Assembly: GCA_025359825.1 (NCBI GenBank)
Contig: JANYER010000272.1
Span: 1-32,369 of the forward strand
Origin: Granulicella sp.
GTDB taxonomy: Bacteria > Acidobacteriota > Terriglobia > Terriglobales > Acidobacteriaceae
Direction: 5' to 3'
Length of the DNA stretch: 32,369 nt
How positions within the stretch are numbered: position 1 is the first letter of the stretch; every line of letters begins with the position of its first letter. The notes under the pieces are model-generated. The model did no database searches, had not been told where the DNA came from, and saw nothing but the letters and a program-made list of their open reading frames with translations. A program made the position numbers and the translations under genes. This document shows, one piece after another, positions 16,917-26,261 of this stretch.

Positions 16917-19900
16917 TGTTTAGCTTCCTTCAACACGGAGCGGGTCTGGAGGCTGCGAATGTGCGTCCGGCTGAGGGGTCGCTCGTGCAGCAGAAGTTCC
17001 GAAGCGAGTACTTTCGGGTTCTCGTGGAACCAATGTTGGAAGGCATCTTCACACAAGATATTGGTGATTGCCATCAGTGACATGCCTTGATGATGGGCCA
17101 TCCATGATCGAACGAACAGTGGATTTCTCCGGTCGCTGAAATCTACGGCTTCGTAGAATCCATAGTCTCCGACCCATCCTTTCGCTTTCATCGTTTCCAG
17201 GTTCGCAAACGCTTGCTTGCGCGCAAAGGGCATCGCCAAGAAGGTGGAGTATGGAGAGATAACTGGGCCGTCTTCAGCGCCATACTTCAATGCCAGATTT
17301 GGAACGCCCCATGCGCGATAGAGGTATCGGCCCTGTGGATCGGTCTGACCGAAGCCAGATTCGGAAATGCCCCACGGAATTCCCCGAACGTGTTTGCGTT
17401 GAATTTCGACGACAGAATCCAGCGTTCGGGATACAAGACTATTGGGGTAAGTCCTCATCCAAAGGGCGGGCATCATGTACTCGAACATGGTGCCCGTCCA
17501 CGAGATAAGTGCAGCACAGCCGTTGACAGAGGTGTGGGTCCGATCCAGGCGGAACCAGGCACTTTGAGGAATGTCTCCCGTGGCAATGGCGAGGAAGTAT
17601 GCCATGCGGGCTTCCGAAGCAAAAAGGTCGTAGCATGAATTAATAATTTCGCCACGGTCATCATCGTAGCCAATCGACAGCAGCGATCTGGATGGAACGA
17701 AGAGGAAGTCGAAGCGCATGTCGTCTGCGAATTGCTCCGCTAGCCGAGAGATACGCAGGATAGTGTGGAGGAGTAGTCCTAGGCGCTCGACTACGGCTGG
17801 AAGGAGGTTGGCCAGTTCGCGGGCGGCCTCCCTGTGCTGCGATTCTTCCCATTGAGCGCAGAGTTTTTGAAGCGCACGGACTGCGTCCTGTGCTTCCGCT
17901 AAGACCGGGACCGATTGCTGATTAAATGCCAGCTTGCGAAACTCTGGGCTGCTGGTGATCGAATTAAAGCGAGGGAACAACCATGGGGTGTACTGCGCTA
18001 TAAAGGAGTTCGCAGCGTCTTGCCGACGAGCCATTTCTTCAGCTAGCCATGTATCAGATGTTGTGCCGGATTTCTGCTGGATTGCATCTGTGGAATTGAG
18101 GGACCACTCGAGGAGTGTGGAGTTTAGGAGAGGCTGCTTGAGCAGGTCTTGGGTGCCACCATGAAGCGTACGCATAGCAGCGGCGAGGTTTCCGCTATCG
18201 ACCGTCGATATGATGCGGGGAATGATGGGTTTCAGGGTCTCGATGTCATACCAGTTATAGATGTGGCCGTGATGCTTCTCTAACGTCTCATAGGTTCGCA
18301 GTGTGTTGAGCGTAAGAGTCGCGAACTGATCCAGTGTTATGAAGCCTAGTTTTAGCGCGGCCTGTCGGGCGTTGATCAACATGCCGAGGTTGGTGGGGGA
18401 GAGGGTTCGAACCTGTCTCAGATCTTTCTCTTCAACATTGTCGGGGATGAGCCAATGATTTTGCGCTCCCCCAAACTCGGAGAAGTATCTCCACGTGAGA
18501 AGGGCGTAGTCGTTTAAGACGTGGCGCTCTCGCGTCGACAAGGATTTTGTTGAGCTGCGAAGAGGTGAATCGAGCCAGACGGCGATGAGTGGAGCGATGG
18601 CCCACAGAAACAGGATGGGGCCCGCAGCAATGAGCGTCGTAGGGCGAATGATGCCGATGAGTATGGCGAGGATGATCGAGAGCGCCGGGCTCAGGGATAG
18701 GTACAAATCCAGCGTGCTTCGCGAACTGGATGATTCGGACTGGGCTGCTGTTTCCCATTCCAGCAGGCGTTTGCCTGTTATATGTCGTCGCACCATGGAG
18801 CGGATGATTGCGTCCAGCGATAGGAGGGTTTGCTGGAAGATGAACGTAAGGGTCAGCAGGTTGAAGCCGAGGGAGCCCAGGAAGGTTCGGATGCTGTCCT
18901 CAGCTGCGTCCGCGCTCTTTGTTGCTACGGCGCGCGAGAGACCGAAGACCAGTTCTACAACGACCGGTGCCAGCAGAAGGGTGAGGGTAACGAAGGTCCA
19001 GTACCAGGGCGGGCCCGGTAGAAAGAGCCAGCCGCAGATCAGTAGGAGAAAAGTAATCGGCTCGACCAGGCTGCGGCGCAGGTTATCGAAGATCTTCCAG
19101 CGAGAGATGACGTTGATGGGGTTGGCGACATACTTGCCCGACTCATCGGGAACTTTATCGAGGAGCCACTGTGCAATCTGCCAATCGCCACGTACCCAAC
19201 GGTGTTTGCGGCGCGTGTAGGCTGAGTGGCGGGACGGATAGTCGTCTATCAATTCGACGTCGCTGGCCAGACCCACGCGAGCGTAGGAGCCTTCGATCAG
19301 ATCATGCGAGAGGAGGGTATTGCGTGGGAAGCGATGGTCGAGCACCTGATGGAAGATGGCAACTTCGTAGATACCTTTGCCTGCGAAGATGCCTTCGCCG
19401 AAGAGATCCTGATAGACGTCGGAGACGGCGCGTGTGTAGATGTCGAAGCCGGTCTCTCCTGAGTAAAGTGCTGCTAGGCGCGAACGGGAGGCGGAGGCTA
19501 CGCTGACTCCTACGCGCGGTTGCAGAATTCCATAGCCGGCAGTGACGATTCTCGATCGCGAGTCGACGATGCCTTGATTTAATGGGTGCGCCATTGCCCC
19601 TACTAACCGAGCGGCTGTGCCGCGCGGGAGCTTGGTGTCCGAGTCGAGCGTGATGACGTAACGAACTTTGCTAAGTGCATCGATGGGCCCGACCTTTACC
19701 GGAAAGCTATCGAAGGCACCCAGCAAGAGTTGGTTGAGATCGAGCAGCTTGCCTCGCTTCCGCTCCCAGCCCATCCATACACCCTGGCGGCGATTGTAGA
19801 TCCTGTGACGATGCAGCAGCAGAAAGCCTCCGCCTCCAAGCCAATCCGAGTACTTTGCGTTGAGCTCGTTGGTTAGCTTGACTGCGAGATCGACCAGATC

Positions 19901-21292
19901 ATTTCGATCTTCTGCATGGGGCTTTTCGTCGGAGTCCGGAAGGTCGGTCAGAACAGCAAAGTGGAGATTGGGGTACCGGTTCGACAGGTATCGGACCTCC
20001 ATGTCCTTGAAGATTTCCCGAGTCTGTTTCTCGTTTATTAAGAGAGTTGGTACTGCAACGACGGCAGTGTGCTCTATTGGGATCGACTTCGAAAAATCCA
20101 TCTTGGGCAGAGCGTGTGGAGTCTGAATCGCACCAACAGTGCTGTTGACCAAGGCGGATGCACCTTGGGTTGCAGGCAGCAGAGCGAGCAGCAGTGCACC
20201 CATGGTCAACGTAAATTCATGAGCAGGAACAAGCGGTGCAATCAGCGCAGCAATCAACACGATGGATAGAACGGAGATCGAGATGATGTAGATGTCTACT
20301 TTGTAGCGGTGTAAGATTGCGCCGATTTTTTGTGTGACGGGTGGGTGATAGCCGATTCGAACTTTTAGTTGCTCGATGCCTTCCGCCAGCAGGTAGTAGC
20401 CCACATGCGCAAGGCGTCTTTGAAGACGGGCGTCGGCCACGGGTGTTGTCGTCGCCAAGCGGGACAGCTCAAGCACTGCCTGAGCAATTTCTACCTCGCT
20501 GCAATCGGCATGCTTCGCGAGTGCCGCTATCTGCTCCCGATAGGATGCCCGGCCCTCTTCCTCCATGTTCCCGTAGGCGCCGGTTGGATCTTCCAACAAG
20601 ATGGTGTGGAACGGAACGATCTGCTCCAGGAGCAGCCGCCATTCAAACTGATGGAGTCTCCGCAAGGAATGGATGGGCGATGAGAACGGGGAGTGCTCAA
20701 TCGACGGCATCGGGCCCGCTGCCACTGTAGCGTCCGCTCGATCGATAAGAAACTCGAGCTGCGCTAACTTGAGCGCGTCTGGTAGCAGCAAAACCTCGGT
20801 ATAGGAGAGGGGATGGTGGCGCTGAAGCTCATGGCTGTATTGCAAGAAAGATTCCTGCGACCAGATTCCTTGTACTGCGACCAGGTATTGCTCAACTAAA
20901 TGCAGGACGCGGGGGATGGCCCGTTCTTCTACGCGGACGGCTGGGACGCGTGCGAACTTGCTGTGGCCGGCTTCAATGGCTTTGAGCAACATTTCGAACA
21001 ACCGGACACTCTCGAGAAACTCAAGAGGTGGGGTAAGTCCTTGTGTTGTCGTCATCGCCTGGAAGGAGTGCACCCGTTCGGCCAGGCGCCTCTTAAGGGA
21101 CGCCAACCTCGCTTTCAAAACCAGGATGTCTGGTTCCAACTGAATGCTTCGAATCTGGGTCGCCACATGCTGCGCATGCAAACGTAGATCGTTCTCGGAG
21201 ATCGAGGACCGCTCCCGTAGACCAGTCTCCTTCTGCTCCGTGGGCAGATGCGGGGAGGGGACAGCGACGAAGTTGGTTCCGAGCTCTGCCAT
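16913..21292 (-). CDS. Cyclic beta-1,2-glucan synthase-like protein lacking the GH94 phosphorylase part
   Basis: A 1459-residue membrane protein. The order is an N-terminal helical region, membrane segments near 327-385, a glycosyltransferase domain (GT84-like) with DSD at about 549-551 in YVITLDSDTKLPRG and HRWVRGDWQ near 695, and further membrane segments near 742-907. A C-terminal glycoamylase-like domain (about 1190-1440) follows, with FVPSRSLLSIGYDDD, GIPWGISESGFG and MAHHQGMSLMA. This layout matches the first half of NdvB/ChvB cyclic beta-1,2-glucan synthases (about 2800 residues), where the glycoamylase-like part does transglycosylation. The protein ends just where the GH94 phosphorylase domain would begin. 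AAGGA precedes the ATG. It lies 57 bases after the ABC exporter gene. A glucan product in the periplasm is likely, but linkage and cyclisation are unknown. Confidence 0.8.
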   Translation of the reverse strand: MAELGTNFVAVPSPHLPTEQKETGLRERSSISENDLRLHAQHVATQIRSIQLEPDILVLKARLASLKRRLAERVHSFQAMTTTQGLTPPLEFLESVRLFEMLLKAIEAGHSKFARVPAVRVEERAIPRVLHLVEQYLVAVQGIWSQESFLQYSHELQRHHPLSYTEVLLLPDALKLAQLEFLIDRADATVAAGPMPSIEHSPFSSPIHSLRRLHQFEWRLLLEQIVPFHTILLEDPTGAYGNMEEEGRASYREQIAALAKHADCSEVEIAQAVLELSRLATTTPVADARLQRRLAHVGYYLLAEGIEQLKVRIGYHPPVTQKIGAILHRYKVDIYIISISVLSIVLIAALIAPLVPAHEFTLTMGALLLALLPATQGASALVNSTVGAIQTPHALPKMDFSKSIPIEHTAVVAVPTLLINEKQTREIFKDMEVRYLSNRYPNLHFAVLTDLPDSDEKPHAEDRNDLVDLAVKLTNELNAKYSDWLGGGGFLLLHRHRIYNRRQGVWMGWERKRGKLLDLNQLLLGAFDSFPVKVGPIDALSKVRYVITLDSDTKLPRGTAARLVGAMAHPLNQGIVDSRSRIVTAGYGILQPRVGVSVASASRSRLAALYSGETGFDIYTRAVSDVYQDLFGEGIFAGKGIYEVAIFHQVLDHRFPRNTLLSHDLIEGSYARVGLASDVELIDDYPSRHSAYTRRKHRWVRGDWQIAQWLLDKVPDESGKYVANPINVISRWKIFDNLRRSLVEPITFLLLICGWLFLPGPPWYWTFVTLTLLLAPVVVELVFGLSRAVATKSADAAEDSIRTFLGSLGFNLLTLTFIFQQTLLSLDAIIRSMVRRHITGKRLLEWETAAQSESSSSRSTLDLYLSLSPALSIILAILIGIIRPTTLIAAGPILFLWAIAPLIAVWLDSPLRSSTKSLSTRERHVLNDYALLTWRYFSEFGGAQNHWLIPDNVEEKDLRQVRTLSPTNLGMLINARQAALKLGFITLDQFATLTLNTLRTYETLEKHHGHIYNWYDIETLKPIIPRIISTVDSGNLAAAMRTLHGGTQDLLKQPLLNSTLLEWSLNSTDAIQQKSGTTSDTWLAEEMARRQDAANSFIAQYTPWLFPRFNSITSSPEFRKLAFNQQSVPVLAEAQDAVRALQKLCAQWEESQHREAARELANLLPAVVERLGLLLHTILRISRLAEQFADDMRFDFLFVPSRSLLSIGYDDDRGEIINSCYDLFASEARMAYFLAIATGDIPQSAWFRLDRTHTSVNGCAALISWTGTMFEYMMPALWMRTYPNSLVSRTLDSVVEIQRKHVRGIPWGISESGFGQTDPQGRYLYRAWGVPNLALKYGAEDGPVISPYSTFLAMPFARKQAFANLETMKAKGWVGDYGFYEAVDFSDRRNPLFVRSWMAHHQGMSLMAITNILCEDAFQHWFHENPKVLASELLLHERPLSRTHIRSLQTRSVLKEAKH

Positions 21293-21349
21293 TTAATCCT
21301 TGGTCCTTTTGATTCTTGAATCGCTCGATTTTTTGGGTGCGGCAGAGAA

Positions 21350-23188
21350 TTACCGATAACTTGCCGCTTGCATTTCAAACATCTGGGCATACAGACCGCC
21401 AGTGTTCATGAGTGATTGATGATTTCCTTCCTCGATCAAACGGCCGTTTGAGAGCACGACGATTCGGTCTGCGATTCGCACTGTTGAAAACCGGTGAGAG
21501 ATCAGGAGTGCCATCTTGCCTTCGGTCAGCTCCGCAAAGCGCTCAAAGACTTCCAGCTCGCTGCGGGCATCCAGAGCGGCGGTGGGCTCGTCGAGAACCA
21601 GTAACTGAGAGTCGCGGAGGTAGGCGCGGGCAAGAGCCATCTTCTGCCATTCCCCACCCGACAGCTCCACACCCCCTTCGAACCGTCGTCCCAGAATCTG
21701 GTCATAGTGGTGTTCGAGTTTGGTGATTACAGTGTCCGCAAGGCTCTTGTGGGCGGCCGATTCGATACTGCTGCGGTCATCGATTTTGTTGATGCTGCCT
21801 ACAGCGATGTTGTCGAGGGCACTCATTTCATAGCGCATGAAGTCTTGAAAGACGACTCCGATCTCCTGATGGAGGTCTTCCATGGAGTATTCGCGCAGAT
21901 CAATTCCATCCAGAAGTATTTGACCTTCGGTTGGATCGTAGAGCCGGGTGATGAGTTTTACGATAGTGGTTTTTCCCTGGCCGTTCTCGCCCACCAATGC
22001 CACTCGCTGGCCGGGTTCCAATAAAAAATTGAAGTCCTTGAGGACAGTCCGGGAGGTGCCCGGATAGGTAAAGGAGACGTTCCGAAACTCGAAGCCAGTT
22101 CGAACCGGACGCGGAACTGACAGCGCATTGGGCTTTGACTGGACTGTTGCTTTCATATCGAAGAAGGCGACCAGGTCGGTCAAGAAAAGGGCCTGGTCTG
22201 CGATGCCGGAGGCAGTTGAAAAGACCTGTTGCAGATTGGAACTCGCCTGCTGAATCGCAGCGGTAAGGAAGGTGAACTGGCCGATGTCGTAGTTGCCGCC
22301 CAGGGTTCGCCAAATCACAAAAATATAAGCACCGTAGTATCCAAGCGTTCCGACGATTCCAAGCAGGCCGCCGACAATCAGCTTGGATCGCGACAGGGCT
22401 ATGTCTTCCCGGTAGATCTCATTGGCAAGGGTTTGAAATCGTTCACTGAAGAATTGACTGAGGCCAAAGAGTTTGACCTCCTTTGCACCTTGGCGGCCGC
22501 CAACTACCTCGCGAAGATAATCCATCTGCCGCTTGGTAGGGGTTTGGCGGAAGTTTTTAGCATAGCCAAGGAAGGCGTAGTGAGCCTCTCCAAGGAAGGC
22601 GGGCAGGACTCCTACAGCCAGCATCAGTAACAGCCAAGGGGATGCCCAGGCCAGTGCAATGGAAAAGATTGCAGTCAGGAGAATTTGCTGGAACAAACGC
22701 CCCATCTGCTGGATCATCACCAAGCGGTCCGTGGCCTGCACACGAGCCCGTTCGAGCCGGTCATAGAAGACTGGATCTTCGTAGGTCGTTAGATCGAGGG
22801 TGGCCGCCTGCTCCATGACTCGCACACTGATGTACTGCGTGTACCGATTGCCCTGCAAGGCATCGAAGTAGTCGATAGCCCGCATGACAAGGCCGAGGAG
22901 CACATTCAGGCCAACTTCCGCAGCTACCAGTTGCCAGAAGTGGGGAGCCAGCGCGTGTTGGCGCAACGCACCGGCAATACCGTTGATGATGTATTGCGCT
23001 ACCTTGGCCATTGCGAATGGAAGTGCCGCCGCAACGATGCGCAGAACAATTCCCCAGATCACTGCGCTTCGACTGGACTCCCACAAAATGCGAAGCACAG
23101 GCCAGACGTTTTTCAGCGCGCGCAGTCTGTCGCGCCAAGGATTGGCTTTAGTGTTGGTGCTGGATTCTATGCGTAAAGAACTCGACAT
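21350..23188 (-). CDS. ABC exporter with fused membrane and ATPase domains
   Basis: A 612-residue half-transporter. The membrane domain spans roughly 40-340 (first helix near 41-60). The ATPase domain has Walker A GENGQGKT (about 399-407), a Q-loop in VVFQDF, signature LSGGEWQKMALARA (about 507), Walker B LLVLDEPTAALD (about 526) and H-loop LLISHRFSTVR. It should act as a dimer exporting a substrate from the cytoplasm. I take the ATG at 23188, giving a family-like N-terminus; the reading frame is open 78 codons further upstream but that stretch is Lys/His-rich, not membrane-like, and has no ribosome site. It is the first gene of a two-gene unit with the glucan synthase-like gene. This recalls NdvA/ChvA, which exports cyclic beta-glucan, though that role is inferred. 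Confidence 0.85.
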   Translation of the reverse strand: MSSSLRIESSTNTKANPWRDRLRALKNVWPVLRILWESSRSAVIWGIVLRIVAAALPFAMAKVAQYIINGIAGALRQHALAPHFWQLVAAEVGLNVLLGLVMRAIDYFDALQGNRYTQYISVRVMEQAATLDLTTYEDPVFYDRLERARVQATDRLVMIQQMGRLFQQILLTAIFSIALAWASPWLLLMLAVGVLPAFLGEAHYAFLGYAKNFRQTPTKRQMDYLREVVGGRQGAKEVKLFGLSQFFSERFQTLANEIYREDIALSRSKLIVGGLLGIVGTLGYYGAYIFVIWRTLGGNYDIGQFTFLTAAIQQASSNLQQVFSTASGIADQALFLTDLVAFFDMKATVQSKPNALSVPRPVRTGFEFRNVSFTYPGTSRTVLKDFNFLLEPGQRVALVGENGQGKTTIVKLITRLYDPTEGQILLDGIDLREYSMEDLHQEIGVVFQDFMRYEMSALDNIAVGSINKIDDRSSIESAAHKSLADTVITKLEHHYDQILGRRFEGGVELSGGEWQKMALARAYLRDSQLLVLDEPTAALDARSELEVFERFAELTEGKMALLISHRFSTVRIADRIVVLSNGRLIEEGNHQSLMNTGGLYAQMFEMQAASYR

Positions 23189-23564
23189 TTTGATTCGTTG
23201 AGGTGGTCTTTTGATCTGGGCTGATTTTTTGAGATGAACATGAGATGGACCGAGGGAGGCCATTAGCAGAGCACAATGGTATGTCTGCGTATGTAACTGT
23301 ATGAAACGCAATTTTTCGGATGCTTTTTTTAGGGATTTAGTAGCCTGAAAAATCTGCTTATTCCCGGGTAAAAATGAGTTTGTCCACGGCAGAAATTTCT
23401 GCATCGTTAATTTCCGCATCATTCATTTTCCCTGTTGAAGGGATATCCATCGGTATCCGCGCGGTTGGTCGGTCCATGCAGACAGATGGCGTGCAGAGGG
23501 TGCTGGACGATCATTTTTTCTGTCCTTTTCTCCTGTTTCGGAACGTTTTGCGTGGCGTGTTCTG

Positions 23565-23592
23565 TTGTCTAGTTACGCAATCGCGCTATAGT
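23565..23592 (+). promoter_or_regulatory. Probable promoter of the polysaccharide locus
   Basis: TTGTCT (23565-23570) and TATAGT (23587-23592) are 16 bases apart, 4/6 and 5/6 matches to the sigma-70 consensus. A start near 23599 would leave a leader of about 68 bases carrying the 23630-23642 hairpin. Confidence 0.5.
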
Positions 23593-23629
23593 TCGGTAAG
23601 CTGTACGCGTGACATGAAGTTCGAGAGAA

Positions 23630-23642
23630 CCCCTATAAGGGG
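23630..23642 (+). promoter_or_regulatory. Short hairpin in the leader of the SLBB export gene
   Basis: CCCCT (23630-23634) and AGGGG (23638-23642) pair around ATA. It lies 24 bases before the GTG at 23667 and its right arm is the most G-rich site before the start, so pairing could affect translation. A similar TCCCT/AGGGA hairpin lies at 23429-23443. Role unproven. Confidence 0.25.
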
Positions 23643-23666
23643 GGACTTGCCGGGCATCGAAATATC

Positions 23667-26204
23667 GTGAAGAGACAGGACCTAGCCAGCGTGAATGCAG
23701 GAAACATAAGGACTTATACGGGCAGAACCAGACGTTCCCTGGTTGGCGCAACCACTTGTTTCTGCTTGTTTGCACTTGTCCTCGGTCCCCTTGGGTCCCG
23801 TCTGCGTGCGCAGACTTCCGAGAATGGATTGGATGATTTGCGACCTGTCGTTCCATTCCCCGTGGCGCCCCTCATGGTTGGTGGAGCGATGCAATCGTCG
23901 GGGCTGGAGGGGCAGCGTGACACGAATCCGCCCAGTAGTACGCCCACGACTACCACTACGCGCAAGACTTCGACCGGTACAGCGCGGAGCACGGCGGGCG
24001 CTGACACCGGTGAAGAGCGTCGTGCGAACCGAGCGGCTGCAGTACCTCCGGCTCCGACTGAGTTTCAGCGAATGATCGCTTCGACGACGGGTCGACTGTT
24101 GCCGATTTTCGGGGCGTCGTTGTTTGTGGGGGATGTACCTTCGACGTTTGCTCCGGTGGACGACATCCCTGTGTCTCCGGATTACGTGATCGGACCCGGG
24201 GATGAGCTGCGCCTGCAGCTTTGGGGCCAGGTGAATCTGGAAGGCTCGTTTGTTGTTGACCGAACGGGAATGATCTCCGTGCCGCAGATGGGTACGATCC
24301 ATGTTGCCGGGCAACGCTATGACCGGCTGAATGAGTTTTTGCGGTCGGAGTTTGGGCGGGTGTACCGGAACTTCAACCTGACGGTGACGATGGGGCAGCT
24401 CCGTACGATCCAGGTGTTTGTTGTGGGACAGGCGACCCGGCCAGGGAGCTATACGATCAGCTCTCTAAGCACATTGCTGAATGCACTATTCACGTCAGGC
24501 GGCCCGCTGCCGCAGGGCAGTCTGCGCGATATCCAGGTGAAGCGTGGAGCGCAGACGATCGTCCACTTCGACCTGTATGACCTGCTGCTGCACGGGGACA
24601 AGAGCAAAGATATCGTCCTTGCGCCGGGCGATGTGATCTTTATCCCTCCGGTAGGGCCGCAGGTGGGGTTGTTGGGAAGTGTGAACAACGCTGCGATCTA
24701 TGAACTCAAGAAGGACGCCACGGGCACGACTACGGTGGCCGACCTGCTGGAGCTTGGTGGGGGGCGGACGAGTAGTGCAGCGGGATCGCAGGCCCGGTTG
24801 GAGCGGATTGTGGACCGCTCGGTGTTGAGCGTTATCGATGTTGATCTGCTGAAGCCGGAGGCTACACCCTTACAGGGTGGAGATGTCGTTTCGGTGATCT
24901 CGGTTGTCGACCACTTTAAAGATGCAGTTACGTTGCGGGGGAATGTTGCAAACCCGGGGCGGTATGTATGGCACGCGGGCATGCGTGTCAGCGACTTGAT
25001 TCCGAACAAAGAGTCGCTGGTGACACGGAACTACTGGCAGAGACGCAACCAGCTTGGGCAGCCCATCAATGAGTATCAGCCAGGTGCGGCGGATACGGGC
25101 GCGACGGGTTCGTTGCAGGTGAGCGGCTCGTCCACCGATGCGGCATCCGATCGGGTGACGCAGGGTGGAGCGGCGCGAACGAGTGAGGGTGGCAGCTCGG
25201 TGGCAGCGGCTCTCTCCGGTACGAACGGAATATTTCCCGCCAAGACGGACGTGGTCTTGAGTGCCCCCGATATTAACTGGAGCTACGCAGTGATTGAGCG
25301 GCAGAAGGCGTCGGACCTGACGACTACACTGGTCTCGTTCAACCTGGGTAAGGTGATTCTGGAGAGCGACCCGAGCCAGAATCTGGAGCTGCTTGCCGGC
25401 GATGTAGTGACGATCTTTTCGACAGCGGATCTAAGAGTGCCGAGTTCGCAGCAGACGCGCTTCGTGCGGCTGGAGGGAGAGTTTGTCGCTTCGGGTGTCT
25501 ATAGCGTGCAGCCGGGGGAGACGCTGCGGCAGCTGTTGAAGCGCGCCGGCGGACTGACTTCGGATGCTTATCTGTACGCTTCGGAGTTTACGCGGCAATC
25601 TACCAAACGGGTGGAGCAACAGCGTTTGAATGAGTATGCCGACCAGTTGGAGGCACAAGTTTCGGCGGAGTCGACAGGGCTGGCAGCGAAGGCGATCAAT
25701 GATCGCGACGCTTCGGCTGCAGTAGCTTCGGCGGCAAACGCTCAGGCTGCCATCGCTCGTCTGCGACGTATTCAGCCGGTGGGACGGATTGTGCTGCAGT
25801 TGAAGCCGGACAGCCGAAGCGTTGACGAAATTCCTGACCTTGCGTTGGAGGATGGCGACCGCTTTGTGGTGCCGCGTGTGCCCTCGAATGTGAATGTGGA
25901 AGGGCAGGTTTATAGCGCGACAGCGTTCGTGTTTGAACGCGGCAGGCGGGTAAAGGACTACCTGAAGATGGCAGGAGGTCCGAGCCGCCAGGCAGACACC
26001 AAACGTACCTTTGTTCTTCGTGCCGACGGGTCGGTGTTGAGTCATCAGTATGCGAACCTGGAGCGATCACTGATGTTCCCTGGCGATACGATTGTGGTCC
26101 CGCTACAGGTGGATCGCCGCGCTGTACTGCGAACACTGGTGGATATAGCGACGGTGGTTGGTCAGTTTGGAATTGGTGTTGCGGCCATTAATGTATTGAA
26201 GTAA
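23667..26204 (+). CDS. Large SLBB-domain polysaccharide export protein
   Basis: An 845-residue exported protein of the Wza-type outer-membrane polysaccharide export family, about twice the length of Wza. A signal segment (about 21-50) ends near LRAQ without a lipobox Cys. A low-complexity Thr/Ser-rich linker follows (about 90-115). Then comes a polysaccharide export domain (DYVIGPGDELRLQLWGQVN) and several SLBB-type repeats, for example VFVVGQATRPGSYTI, VTLRGNVANPGRYVW, VRLEGEFVASGVYSV and VNVEGQVYSATAFVF. A second Gly/Ser-rich insert lies between two of them. The start GTG at 23667 has only a weak ribosome site; GTG at 23691 is an alternative. It opens the locus and probably forms the export channel with the downstream Wzz-type protein. 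Confidence 0.85.
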   Translation: MKRQDLASVNAGNIRTYTGRTRRSLVGATTCFCLFALVLGPLGSRLRAQTSENGLDDLRPVVPFPVAPLMVGGAMQSSGLEGQRDTNPPSSTPTTTTTRKTSTGTARSTAGADTGEERRANRAAAVPPAPTEFQRMIASTTGRLLPIFGASLFVGDVPSTFAPVDDIPVSPDYVIGPGDELRLQLWGQVNLEGSFVVDRTGMISVPQMGTIHVAGQRYDRLNEFLRSEFGRVYRNFNLTVTMGQLRTIQVFVVGQATRPGSYTISSLSTLLNALFTSGGPLPQGSLRDIQVKRGAQTIVHFDLYDLLLHGDKSKDIVLAPGDVIFIPPVGPQVGLLGSVNNAAIYELKKDATGTTTVADLLELGGGRTSSAAGSQARLERIVDRSVLSVIDVDLLKPEATPLQGGDVVSVISVVDHFKDAVTLRGNVANPGRYVWHAGMRVSDLIPNKESLVTRNYWQRRNQLGQPINEYQPGAADTGATGSLQVSGSSTDAASDRVTQGGAARTSEGGSSVAAALSGTNGIFPAKTDVVLSAPDINWSYAVIERQKASDLTTTLVSFNLGKVILESDPSQNLELLAGDVVTIFSTADLRVPSSQQTRFVRLEGEFVASGVYSVQPGETLRQLLKRAGGLTSDAYLYASEFTRQSTKRVEQQRLNEYADQLEAQVSAESTGLAAKAINDRDASAAVASAANAQAAIARLRRIQPVGRIVLQLKPDSRSVDEIPDLALEDGDRFVVPRVPSNVNVEGQVYSATAFVFERGRRVKDYLKMAGGPSRQADTKRTFVLRADGSVLSHQYANLERSLMFPGDTIVVPLQVDRRAVLRTLVDIATVVGQFGIGVAAINVLK

Positions 26205-26261
26205 CGATAAGACGACAAGCAGCGCTGGGTGGAATTAGGAAAGGATTCGGGGTTATCAGTG

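Larger units (their letters stand above)
23189..23666. other. Divergent intergenic region between the ABC exporter and the polysaccharide locus
   Basis: 478 bases with AT-rich stretches and no convincing gene. It holds a promoter for the + strand locus (23565-23592) and two short hairpins of similar type, TCCCT-GTTGA-AGGGA (23429-23443) and CCCCT-ATA-AGGGG (23630-23642). A GGATA/TATCC inverted repeat lies at 23441-23458. No clear promoter was found for the ABC gene on the minus strand. Confidence 0.5.

Noticed and set aside
23189-23422. N-terminal extension of the ABC exporter
   Set aside because: The frame is open but the 78 residues are basic and low in hydrophobic content, and the family normally begins near the 23188 Met. 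No ribosome site supports an upstream start, though this is not decisive.
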